Shown here in pieces: positions 21,701 to 31,010 of a stretch of DNA of 64,000 nt; position 1 is the first letter of the stretch; every line of letters starts with the position of its first letter. This DNA comes from Orobanche coerulescens (lineage: Eukaryota; Streptophyta; Magnoliopsida; Lamiales; Orobanchaceae). The stretch lies in contig CM065801.1 in the NCBI GenBank assembly GCA_033398695.1, positions 107,935,170 through 107,999,169 of the forward strand. Direction: 5' to 3'. Made by a program: the position numbers and the translations under genes. The notes beneath the pieces are model-generated. The model was not told the origin of the DNA. It made no database searches and saw only the letters and a program-made list of their open reading frames with translations.

Positions 21701-22144
21701 GAGAAAGACATCTGGATACTCTTTGAAGATAGGTACATCAGCTACCGTCCTCTCCGTAGTCGTTTTCCCAATCACATTCACCAAGAATCCTTGGCAATCA
21801 CGCTTCTTCAACATCTTCACAGTTTTCATGGCTGAAATCACCCTCGGGGTTCTGCTGTGTCTAACTCCCTCGAATACGGTCTTGACATCAACCGACGGAC
21901 ATAAAGTTACCCTCCTTTCGGAGCATTCAACTACATCTCTATGCTTGTCCAACCAATCCATACCCAAAATGACGTCAAAATCGCTAAGTTCCACTAAGTG
22001 TAAGTTGGCTAATAAGCTATGTTCGTTAATCTCTATCTTCACGTTGATAGTTATCGAGTCTACATGCACTACTCCCATCATCACTACTAATAATCTATAC
22101 AATGGGAATAGGGGATCGTGGCTCAATCCACGAAATGACTTCAT
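18781..22144 (-). pseudogene. pol: K1 pol pseudogene (protease tail, RT, RNase H, integrase, chromodomain)
   Basis: Read on the minus strand. 22144-21380: protease C-terminal part (DVILGMDWL) and RT N-terminal half ([24 protein letters not shown]). A stop at 21380-21382 and a frameshift near 21315 follow. 21269-21054: RT catalytic FIDD (about 21176-21165), ending in TGA where relatives have Trp after NKCEF. 21035-20643: RT connection and RNase H start (YSDASKQGLG), ending in TAG after RQLKPH. 20621-19860: RNase H ([16 protein letters not shown]) and the integrase zinc finger (H-H-CIVC). A frameshift lies near 19930. 20016-18781: integrase core with D49, D110, E146 of that frame (DD35E), GPF motif, and a chromodomain at residues ~346-391 (VQWRNHSKDEATWE). 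At least five lesions; not functional. Confidence 0.93.
18786..18805 (-). promoter_or_regulatory. K1 polypurine tract
   Basis: Minus strand TTTTTCTAAAAAGGGTAGGA directly precedes the 3' LTR start TGTAATACCC. It overlaps the last pol codons: the pol stop TAA is formed inside the LTR's TGTAA. Confidence 0.75.
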
Positions 22145-22679
22145 CTTCAGACTCGATATCTGTCATCAACACGTCCTTCATATTTTCGGCGAGATCCACC
22201 CTTGAGCTTTCATCAGGAATTTCTTTCGGATCTTCTTCTGGATCTTCTTCAGGATCTTACTCTGGTTCTTCTTCTGGATCTTCTTCGGGATCCTCCTCCG
22301 AGTCTTCCTCGTCCGTGGAGTCGGCATCCCAATTTGCAGCTGGAATCTCCTCTCGAGCATATAAATCCAATAGGCGCCCAACGAAAAATTGGAAATCGCC
22401 TGCAGCCTCTCGCTCTTCAAGCGATCTCTTGATGGCCCTTTTCCAAAGCTGGAAGATGCAGCAACTCCAGTCTTCGGATAATTTCTCCATCAAGTGCTCT
22501 AGCTGGCGGGTGACGGAACCTTGTTTCCCAGATTTTAGCCACTTACTTAGTCTATTAATGACGTAGTGTGGCGCATTTTATGGTAGACTAGGGTCATCCC
22601 ACCAGTCCTTACGCGCTAGGAGACGCGAGTCAAAAGTAGTTGGGAGCTTCTTACGTGGAGTCATTCTAGGTTTGGCCAT
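22100..22679 (-). pseudogene. gag: K1 gag remnant with acidic repeat
   Basis: A start-like ATG at 22679 opens MAKPRMTPRKKLPTTF but stops after ~33 codons. A second frame from about 22493 reads KLSEDWSCCIFQLWKRAIK and an Asp/Glu/Pro-rich repeat (EEDPEEDPEE). It has a TAA at 22257-22259 and then stays open to 22100 ([24 protein letters not shown]). There is no CCHC zinc knuckle or protease DTGA/DSGA motif, and the whole segment from primer site to protease tail is only ~0.7 kb. The central part of gag and the start of protease appear deleted. Calling this gag rests on position; the sequence itself is not recognised. Confidence 0.5.
22222..22312. repeat. 12-bp minisatellite GGATCTTCTTCT
   Basis: About seven imperfect copies of GGATCTTCTTCT. 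On the minus strand they encode the EDPE repeat of the gag remnant. Confidence 0.75.
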
Positions 22680-22838
22680 TCTAACAGTTCGTACATACAT
22701 AAATAATTATATGAGTAAAATGAAATGACATATGCATGAATAATGACTGAAATTCGGTACCTCAGACGGAGTGACGAAGTGGCGAAGCTGAGAGCATATG
22801 ATACTTTTACATTTTAGCGAGTCTACAGAAAGGTAAGA

Positions 22839-22854
22839 CCTCGCTCTGATACCA
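22839..22854 (-). promoter_or_regulatory. K1 primer-binding site (initiator Met tRNA)
   Basis: Minus strand TGGTATCAGAGCGAGG, three bases after the 5' LTR end. TGGTATCAGAGC is the standard plant initiator-Met-tRNA primer site. Confidence 0.88.
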
Positions 22855-22857
22855 CTA

Positions 22858-25800
22858 TGTAACGCCCCGACTTTCTAGGGTAAATATTGGTGAAAATAAA
22901 TAAAAGGTAAATTTTGAGAAGAATAATTTTCTTGAGAATATAAAAATTCTCGCCTACAAAGTCGAGTCGCTACAATGACATAAAAAATAAATACCTTTAA
23001 ATAAGGTGACATTACATCATAAATGCGAGGTAAAAATTTGCGGCGGAAGAATAATTCATAATTTGTAAATTTCTGATCAACGTTTCCCCAAATAAGTTTT
23101 CAAACATTTGACAAAAAGAAACATCATATAATAATTTCATCTTTCATATTCCCTCTCGGCTCGCTCCTTCGTCCATCCGGCTCGGTTCAACCTGCAGGTT
23201 CAATAAAGGTGGGGGTGAGCTTCCTTCAGCTCGTGGAAATCACACTGATCACAGTAATATACAATCTCATGGAAAGCATAACATGAATAATCTATCACAT
23301 TTTTCCTCAACGCAATTGCATACTCACAATATTACGTATAGCATGAATCGAGCATGCATACACGAATATTGAGGTTGCGCAGGTGCCCCCGCAACAACAT
23401 CAAACATAAACACAATACCACATAACATTAATCGAGCACGCATGTGAATATTGAGGTTGCGCAGGTGTCCCCGCAACAACATATATCTTAAGATAGCCTC
23501 TTACACGAAAACAGGTTAGCCTGAATTACAACGTGCATATAAATTTTAAACATGAATAGAAGATCACATACACAGTCCAATTAAAGCAATTAAAGTGATA
23601 GTGAAAATTCCCACCTGAATAAATGATGATGATGATGATGTCTGACTGAAATGAATGTGCTCGACTCACAGTCCTAAGCCCGTAAATCCTTGACAAAGTC
23701 TACATATAATAATAATAATAATTAAGATCCTTAAAATTTATTATTTATACAATAATAAATGAAAAGATATGAATATCACTATATAATAACTTAAAATAAA
23801 TTATAATTGTTCATTAATATTAACCGAAGAGTTAACGTTATTAATGACTGAAATTAAAATACTTATGCATAATTTCAGATTAATTATTAATATTAATTAA
23901 AAATCAACATTTTAATGTTTGGGTCACAATTGGACTGAATTGAAGGTTTTAAAATTGACTGGGGTCAAATTGGATTAATTATACTGGCTGGGGGCTAAAT
24001 TGAACACTTCTGAAAATTGGGAGGACTAAATTGAAAAGTCCTAAAAATTCGCGGGTATATAAACCCTGAAATCTAACCCTAGCCGACCCAACTCATTTTC
24101 TTTCTCCCGTTCTGCTCCCATCGGTACAAAATTGGCAGAGAAACGATTCTCTCCTCATCTCCAAGTCCAGTTCGGCCGATAAGAAAAATCACTTCCTCCT
24201 TCATCGGCCGGAAACAAAAATAAATCACACACACACAGTAAATCGAACGCATACACACAGTAATCACACACACACACACGAACGGCCGGATACAAATCAC
24301 TAAATGCCCGGCAAAGCAGCGGCGATGGTCCAGGCTGGAAAACATGGCGAGCGGCGGAAACATCCCCTCCTTCGGGTCGGGCCTCGACGGGAAATAGACA
24401 AGCCCCTTCAACGACCAGGGTTCCCGATTCGCCGTTCGGGTCGGTCTCACACCTTATGGGTCGTGTCACTGAGTGAAGGGTAGGGATATCAGTCTTCCTG
24501 AGGTTGATTTCGGCCATGGTTCGCGGCTGATGGTTGAGTGAATCCGGGTCAGCGGGTGACGGATTTGAGTTCGGGCCGAACTTGGATGAAAAGGTAAGTT
24601 AGATCCGGGTTCGATTCGGGATGGAAGGGGTCTCGGGTTGTAAAATTTCGGACTGATTCGGGTTTGAGAAAGTCGAAGTGTTGGAAGAAAAATCTGAGTT
24701 GCGAAGTTCTGGGTTCGGGCTCGGCCCGGATTTATTCTGATTTGTGATTTCTGTATCTTTGGCTTGATTGATAATTTGATAATGTATATTTGATATAGAA
24801 CTTGGTGTGGTTTGCAGATGAATTATGAACCAACAAAAGATGATAAAACACAAGATATGGAGAAGCTGAGTTTTTTACCTCGAAGACTGAATGGAAATCG
24901 GTTGATGCGCGACTGGAAATCGATCGGACGACGAGTTGGATTGGATAAAATTTCAGATGCGACGCTACTGGGATGTTTGGTCGTACCATGAACCCGATCA
25001 GATCCGCGTTCTGTGCTCCCGGTGTTACTTTTCTTCCTTGGCGAAGAACTTCTTGGCAGAAATTTGTGTATTGTATTTTCTATGTATATTTTTTTTTTTT
25101 GTGTTTGCTGATGAACGGCGCTGGGAAAAGAAAGGTGTATTCTGTGTTGTACTGTGTATTTGTACAGTAAAGGTTGTATATTTATACCCTAGGTTTAGGG
25201 TTAGGGTTAATTATGGGCTTAATTAATTTTCTGGGCTTAGTAATATTATTATGGGTCAGCACAATGTGTATTTGGGCCAATGATAAAAATAATAATAATA
25301 ATGCTAATAATAATAATAATTATTATTATAAAATTAATAATAACAATAGTAATAATTAATAATATCGATACTAATAATATCGAAAGTAATATAAATGATG
25401 ATATAGAAATAATGAAGATAAAAATATTAATACAATTAATATTAATATTGTTCCTATTATAAATATTATAATAATAATAATACCTTTAATTATCATAAAA
25501 ATGACTAATATTAAATGTTCAGAAATTAACTTGAGAAATTGACTCGGGTTTAGAACATAAGATATATCATGAAAATATATGATCTTATTAAATGATATTA
25601 CATGAAGTTGACTTGTACGTGTAGTGAAAGTAATTGTACAACAATTACTCACTCGGTAATGAAATGAGATTAAATGAAATAAAATGCATTATTAACATTA
25701 TTAATGGCTACTAGAATGTAACTGACAAAAATGACTCGGGCTAGGACTTGTGATACGTCGAAATAAATATTCATGATCCTTTAAATTGAATTAAATAACA

Positions 25801-25864
25801 TGAAATGCATTATAATATTATTATAAAATAATAATATTGCATTATAAAAATGACGGGTATTACA
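22858..25864 (-). repeat. K1 5' LTR
   Basis: 3,007 bp, adjacent to the primer site. It shares the TATA/telo-box pair at 25179-25210 with the 3' LTR and has two copies of the 83-bp repeat. Confidence 0.92.
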
Positions 25865-25869
25865 ACTTG
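25865..25869. repeat. Right TSD of K1 (ACTTG)
   Basis: Second copy of the duplicated target. The G4 LTR resumes with GCGACCGACTCC. Confidence 0.92.
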
Positions 25870-26825
25870 GCGACCGACTCCTGGCGACCGACTGGCGGAC
25901 GATCATCTCTCGGCACTTGCCGACCAACCCTTGGTGACCGACCGATGCCGACCCTCAGCAACTCGCCAATGCCGACCTCTGGTGACCGGCTAGAGACGAC
26001 CGCCTCATGTCGATCAGAGCCGATGGCCATCCAGTCGGCAAAGGCCGAGCCTCAGGACAGACACTACGTGCAAGAGCCGAGACAAGATCCTCAATTCACG
26101 GATCGTTGACCACAGCCTGTCAGCATCCGTCCACCAGCCGACAGGCCCGTCGAAAGTTGTCAGTAGGTCCGTATGTGACAGTGACTCCGGACGCGTGCTG
26201 GCTCCTCATTGGACCGCCCAGCTGGCTGCCGGCTGTAGCTTTGGACTTTAGGCAGACTGCCAGCATCTACCTTGGACTTTAGGCCAACAACCCGTGTGAT
26301 CGCCCCATTATAATATGGGCCGGCAGACGATCGCCCCATTATTATAATGGCCGGAAGGCGATCGCCCGCCTGAAGACAAGACTCGGCTGCCTCTATATAT
26401 ACACGGCTCCCTGCACTTGGACTTCTCTCGGATTTTTACTCACTGAACAAGCATTCTCTGCATTCCCACGAGATTTCACCCAGCACTTGGCTATCTCCAA
26501 CTCTTGGCAACACTATCTTTTGGTACTTACTTCTCCGGCCTCTCATCAAGGCACGATCGGCAGGGACGAAGAACACCGAGCTTCGCTCAAGAGCCGGATT
26601 AACAGAGTCTTTTTACACTCATTGTACTTAGATTTCTCACATTAATACTTGTATCCACGAATATTTGTATTAATAACATCTCGCGAGAGCATTCAAGCCC
26701 GGGACTAACAACCCCGGCAAATCCTTTGTTTATTCATTTTCTCTCGGAAGTGCTCCCGCAAATTGTTGTTTGTTGTCCGTCTTCCAGCAGTATTAATCTT
26801 CGGATAAATATTTTGGGCAACCACA
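25870..26825 (+). repeat. G4 5' LTR, right part
   Basis: Remaining 956 bp of the LTR, ending GGGCAACCACA (one substitution from the family end GGGCAACAACA). TATATATA is at 26394-26401. Confidence 0.92.
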
Positions 26826-26953
26826 ATTGGCGCTAGAAGGAGGGGATCTAACCGTCAAATTTTTATTCCTACCGTCTCGAAGAACACTCACTGTTCTCGG
26901 GGCAGATACTTGAAGTGACACTCACTGCGCTTCAAAGAAATCCTTCAGAAATC
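26826..26953 (+). promoter_or_regulatory. G4 primer-binding site and leader
   Basis: ATTGGCGCTAGAAGGAGGGG at 26826-26845 follows the LTR. The leader carries the paired GAACACTCACTGTTC and GACACTCACTGCGC motifs. Confidence 0.7.
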
Positions 26954-28161
26954 ATGTCTTCCGCCTCCGCGTCGAAGAAAGCCCCCGGCCAGCCGGCGAC
27001 GCCTGCTCCATCCCGGCCCGAGCCACACCGATGGTGGAAGGTAGCCGCCGCAGCCGGAACGCTCGATCCGCTCGACGACGGCCTGCCTCTCGCTCGATCA
27101 GCTCGAACCAAGGAACAGATCGACGAGGTCATGGCCGCCCTACGAAGCTGACGGAGTGCTCTCGACGCGCTCCTACTATCACCCCTCGGCCATCCGCCTA
27201 AGTCCAAGCGGAAATTCAAGGCGCATCGCCGAGCGACGCTGTGAGGCTCGCCGCAAGAAGAGGCGCTCGCCAGCCAGGGCACCTCTGTCTTCGATCGCCT
27301 GGGCAGTGACCCGTCTTGGCGACCGGGGCAATCCGGCCCCAGCTACGAGACGACGGAGTTTGAGTCCGTCACCATGAGCTCGGCCTACCCGACTCCCAGA
27401 AGGCAGCCCAGCCGTCTGGATCCCCCTCGCCAAATGCCTAGGTCGGCATCAGCGGAGTCCGGAGATCGGTACACGATCGCCTCGGCTCCCGCTCCCAAAG
27501 CCGATCAGCAAGCGACCGAGCCACGGCGATGTCTGCGATGCAACGTCAGCTCGACGGCATGAAGGCGCTCCTGGAATCCAGGGCAGGCGCCATGAAGACG
27601 ATCGCCGAGCCAAGCGATCCGCTCGCGATCGACATCAATCTCGCCCCCGTGCAGCACAAGATCGCTCCTCCGCAAACACCTTTGTACGAGGGGCAATCGG
27701 ACCCCCAAACACACCTGAGCAAGTTCAACATCTACATGACCGGGTGTGGGGCATCAGACGCGACCAGGTGCCAAATGTTCCCTCTGACGCTGGACGACCT
27801 CGCCCACAGGTGGTACGCCTCATTGTCGCCTCGGTCCATCGGCTCCTTTAACCAACTGGCGAACGTATTCACAGAGTACTTTGCCGCCAAGGTCGCTCGA
27901 CCGGAAGGTCCCCATCGCATGCTGCGAATCAAGCAAGGGAAAGAAGAGTCCGACTCGGACTATATCGACCGGGTAGACGAGATCATCCTCAACGGCGAGC
28001 ACGTAAGAGATGAGATCGCCCTCTACGTGGTCCTAGCTGGATTCCATGGTCTTTCGCCTATGTTCAGGCATCTTACGAAGGACCAGCCCACGACCTACGC
28101 AGCCTTCCGGGCTAGAGCCGCAGATTTTCTGGCCAGGCAAAGGTTTCTTCTTAGCCTGTGA
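26954..28161 (+). pseudogene. gag: G4 gag pseudogene
   Basis: Starts at the ATG at 26954 (MSSASASKKAPGQPATPAP). The first frame ends with a TGA at about 27149 after DEVMAALRS; the next ~370 bp are split over frames. A clean frame covers the C-terminal half, 27529-28161: QRQLDGMKALLESRAGAMK, PLYEGQSDPQTHL, DATRCQMFPLTLDDLAHRW, SIGSFNQLANVFTEYF, SDSDYIDRVDEI and the end RQRFLLSL with stop TGA. The gag core is therefore preserved while the Arg/Ser/Pro-rich N-terminal half has decayed. Confidence 0.87.
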
Positions 28162-29071
28162 GCAGCACGATCGGCGCCCGAACGATGATCTCCCGCCCGA
28201 TCGCCGATATCGACCTACGAATAAATCGATCGGCAGCCGAGCGATGATCGACAGTCTTCCAGCCCGATCGCCGATCATCACGCTACATCACCAAAACCCA
28301 GAGGACACGATCGCCTTCGACAGTTCACCATTTAACATGATGGACTAAGGCATGAAGATCGCCTCCACCACACATCATAAAGCCATGGTCCTGGTAGTCG
28401 ATGGAACCGGCTACTTCGGCCATGCAAGGTCCCTTTCGGCCGAGATCGCCCACCCTTCGTTTAAATACGAGGCTGGCGTAGTCTGAGGGCCCTACAAAAT
28501 TAATCAGTGGACACGATCGCCCGCCCTCAAGGATCATCATTTAAAATGATAGACCCGGACAAAGCGAAACGTGTCACTACCCCCGTCTAAACGTACACCG
28601 TCGAGGTTCGCCATCTTCATGGTGGGCCGAGGTGGAAGCAGAGCTAACAAGCCGCGGAGGTGGAGTTGATTCATCTGACGCTGCCCCGAGCAAGGACTTC
28701 TCTAGACTAAGACCGCACGCCCTTCATTTAAATACGAGGCGAGGCGCAGCCTAACAGAGGACCCTCATAATAAAGTGAGTCACGAGACACTCAATGTCTT
28801 CGCGCACCAAGACACAGTCATGGAGTCGGTCCATCAAACTTCGCGACTGTGCACGATTCCTCGAACAAACGAAATCACCAAGTTTCTGAGAGGGATCGGC
28901 CAATGTTGTTTTTTGCAGGTACAAGACCGAAAGATACCTAGCAATCGACATGATAGCCCAAGTCCAAATCCTAGGTCAGCTCAACAAGATCGCCCGTCCT
29001 CATCTTCCATGATCCCCAGCAAGAACCACCTCGCCCTGTGTCTTCGACATCGGAGCAAGCTGGGAAGCAAT
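28162..29071 (+). other. G4 non-coding tail and weakened polypurine tract
   Basis: 910 bp with no sustained frame. The TTTAAATA motif pair is near 28459 and 28728. The polypurine tract reads GGAGCAAGCTGGGAAGCAAT (29052-29071), so the G6 run of the family is broken. Confidence 0.65.
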
Positions 29072-30238
29072 TGTTGTGTCGAGAATTACACTCTCCGACC
29101 GGCGATCGCCTTGGAGATCGGGCGACCTAGCCACTGCCGAGCAGCCGAGGCGTAACCGCCACTGACCGACTGTGCGACCTAGCCTTAGCCCAGCAGACAA
29201 GACAAATCGGCCAACCGAAGGTCCCAGGACAAGTCTCGGTGCTGAGCGATCGACATCAAATACGATCGTCTCTCGGTACTTGGCGACCGACTCCTGGCGA
29301 CCGACTGGCGGATGATCATCTCTCAGCACTTGCCGACCAACCCTTGGTGACCGACCGATGCCGACCCTCAGCAACTGGCCAATGCCAACCTCTGGTGACC
29401 GGCTAGAAACGACCGCCCCATGTCGATCAGAGCCGATGGCCATCCAGTCGGCAAAGGCCGAGCCTCAGGACAGACACCACGTGCAAGAGCCGAGACAAGA
29501 TCCGCAATTCACGGATCGTTGACCACAGCCTGTCATCATCCGTCCACCAGCCGACAGGCCCGCCGAAAGTTGTCAGTAGGGCTGCATGTGACAGTGACTG
29601 TGACGCGTGGCCGGCTCCTCATCGACCGCCACCGGCCGGTCAGAAGCTTTGGACTTTAGGTAGATCGCCAAAGATCTACCTTGGACTTTAGGCCGACAGC
29701 CCGTGTGATCGCCCCATTATAATATGGGCCGGCAGACGATCGCCCTATTATTATAATGGCCGGAAGGCGATCGCCCGCCTGAAGACAAGACTCGGCTGCC
29801 TCTATATATACACGGCTCCCTGCACTTGGACTTCTCTCGGATTTTTACTCACTGAACAAGCATTCTCTGCATTCCTACGAGATTTCACCCAGCACTTGGC
29901 TATCTACAACTCTTGGCAACAGCTATCTTTCGGTACTTACTTCTCCCGGTCTCTCTCATCAAGCAGACGATCGGCAGGGATGAAGAACACCGAGCTTTGC
30001 TCAAGAGCCAGATTAACAGAGTCTTTTTACACTCATTGTAATTAGATTTCTCACATTAATACTTGTATCCACGAATATTTATATTAATAACATCTCGCGA
30101 GAGCATTCAAACCCGGGACTAACAACTCCGGCAAATCATTTGTTATTCATTTTCTCTCGGAAGTGCTCCCGCAAATTGTTGTTTGTTGTCCGTCTTCCAG
30201 CAATATTAATCTTCGGATAAATATTTTGGGCAACAACA
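29072..30238 (+). repeat. G4 3' LTR
   Basis: 1,167 bp, TGTTGTGTCGAG...GGGCAACAACA. TATATATA at 29803-29810 with the motif pair about 60-105 bp upstream. Confidence 0.92.
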
Positions 30239-30243
30239 GTTAG
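30239..30243. repeat. Right TSD of G4 (GTTAG)
   Basis: Matches 15480-15484. The T1 LTR continues with CAAAATAAATAG. Confidence 0.92.
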
Positions 30244-30282
30244 CAAAATAAATAGCATTTAAATAAGTATTGGGGCGTTACA

Positions 30283-30305
30283 ATCCTCCCCCCTTTAAAA
30301 AATTT
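30283..30305 (-). promoter_or_regulatory. Family T polypurine tract (T1 copy)
   Basis: Minus strand TTTAAAGGGGGGAGGAT directly precedes the LTR start TGTAACGCCCC. The same run occurs at the corresponding edge of every T internal segment, with small changes in T3, T9, T11 and T12. Confidence 0.8.
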
Positions 30306-30804
30306 CGTCCTCGAAATTGATCTTCGTAAAGAAATTTGAAAATCTGTATCAAACTTTGTATGAGTATTTTCATCAATAACTTTAAAAATATTGTCTCAGC
30401 AAAAATCACTTTGAAACCTTTCTTTGAAATCATATTTTGTCCCTTTCGGACAACATTTATACTTTCACATATCCTTTCAAATCTTTTGCCGACACAATCA
30501 TTCTATACTCATACCATAATTTTTAAGTTTTCATAAAAGAGTGAATACTTGAAAACATTACCTCAGAGTCGACGTTGGGCAGCAGCGATGAACCACATAT
30601 TCTCCCGAAAATATAATCATGCCGTAATCATTCGTTATACTTTTAAAAATAAGAAAGTTTTGAAATATTCTTGTTTTGTATAAGTGAATCTTTTTTTTAA
30701 ACCTCCTTAAATGTATAGTCCCATACCTATACAGTCTTGGAATACCTCTCGTTCTGGTGAGAATTTGGCTCAGTCATGTCCCCCTCCGCCTAGAAGCCTT
30801 GTTA

Positions 30805-30922
30805 GGAGCCGCTCGTTGTCCGTGCCCTTTTTCTTATTGCACCGGCGATCACAATCCTTTCTCGGAGCCGCTCATTGTCCGTGCCATTTTCTATTGCACC
30901 GGCGATCACTCCCCGCCCTCGT
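30805..30922. repeat. 59-bp tandem duplication in the T internal segment
   Basis: Two copies of a unit starting GGAGCCGCTC and containing CACCGGCGATCACTC begin at 30805 and 30864. All T internal segments have the pair except T4 (single copy at 39434). Confidence 0.85.
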
Positions 30923-30992
30923 CGGCCCTGGGTGTCACATGTTCACCAGCTTCCGCTTGGTTCATCCCCAAATCTCACCGTACTGGAGAGGC

Positions 30993-31007
30993 CTTGCTCT
31001 GATACCA
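30993..31007 (-). promoter_or_regulatory. Family T primer-binding site (T1 copy)
   Basis: Minus strand TGGTATCAGAGCAAG, three bases after the LTR end. Same initiator-Met-tRNA core as K1. Confidence 0.88.
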
Positions 31008-31010
31008 TTC

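Larger units (their letters stand above)
15696..25864 (-). mobile_element. K1: degenerate Ty3/gypsy chromovirus (Tekay/Del-like)
   Basis: 10,169 bp with 5-bp TSD ACTTG. LTRs 15696-18785 (3' LTR) and 22858-25864 (5' LTR), minus-strand ends TGTAATACCC...GGGGCGTTACA. The internal region is only 4,072 bp. It has a Met-tRNA primer site, a gag remnant, a protease tail, and RT, RNase H, integrase and chromodomain in the gypsy order. Most of gag and the protease active-site half are missing, so the element is both deleted and mutated. LTRs differ by roughly 1-2% over the first 500 bp. Confidence 0.93.
15485..30238 (+). mobile_element. G4: family G element inserted in T1 and carrying K1
   Basis: 5' LTR 15485-15695 plus 25870-26825 (split by K1; 1,167 bp rejoined), internal region 26826-29071, 3' LTR 29072-30238 (also 1,167 bp). 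TSD GTTAG. Without K1 and one TSD copy it is 4,580 bp, matching G2. In a 140-bp sample the two LTRs differ at about 6 sites, more than those of G2 or K1, as expected for the older host of a nested insertion. Confidence 0.93.
14254..31010 (-). repeat. T1: first unit, left-truncated and split by G4
   Basis: LTR part 14254-15484 lacks its first ~240 bp (cut at the G3 junction). It resumes after G4 at 30239 and ends at 30282. The internal segment is 30283-31010 (728 bp). Both LTR and internal markers are haplotype A (CATCGTGTTGGG; TATACTCATACC). Confidence 0.88.

Noticed and set aside
22839..22854. Possible tRNA-Met gene fragment.
   Set aside because: Only the complement of the tRNA 3' end is present at an LTR edge, which is a primer-binding site. 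There is no cloverleaf.
30757..31002. Recurrent + strand ORF (starting MRIWLSHVPLRLEALLG) in every T internal segment.
   Set aside because: It is antisense to the element, and recurs only because the DNA is repeated. Frames break by simple indels (T4) without compensation.
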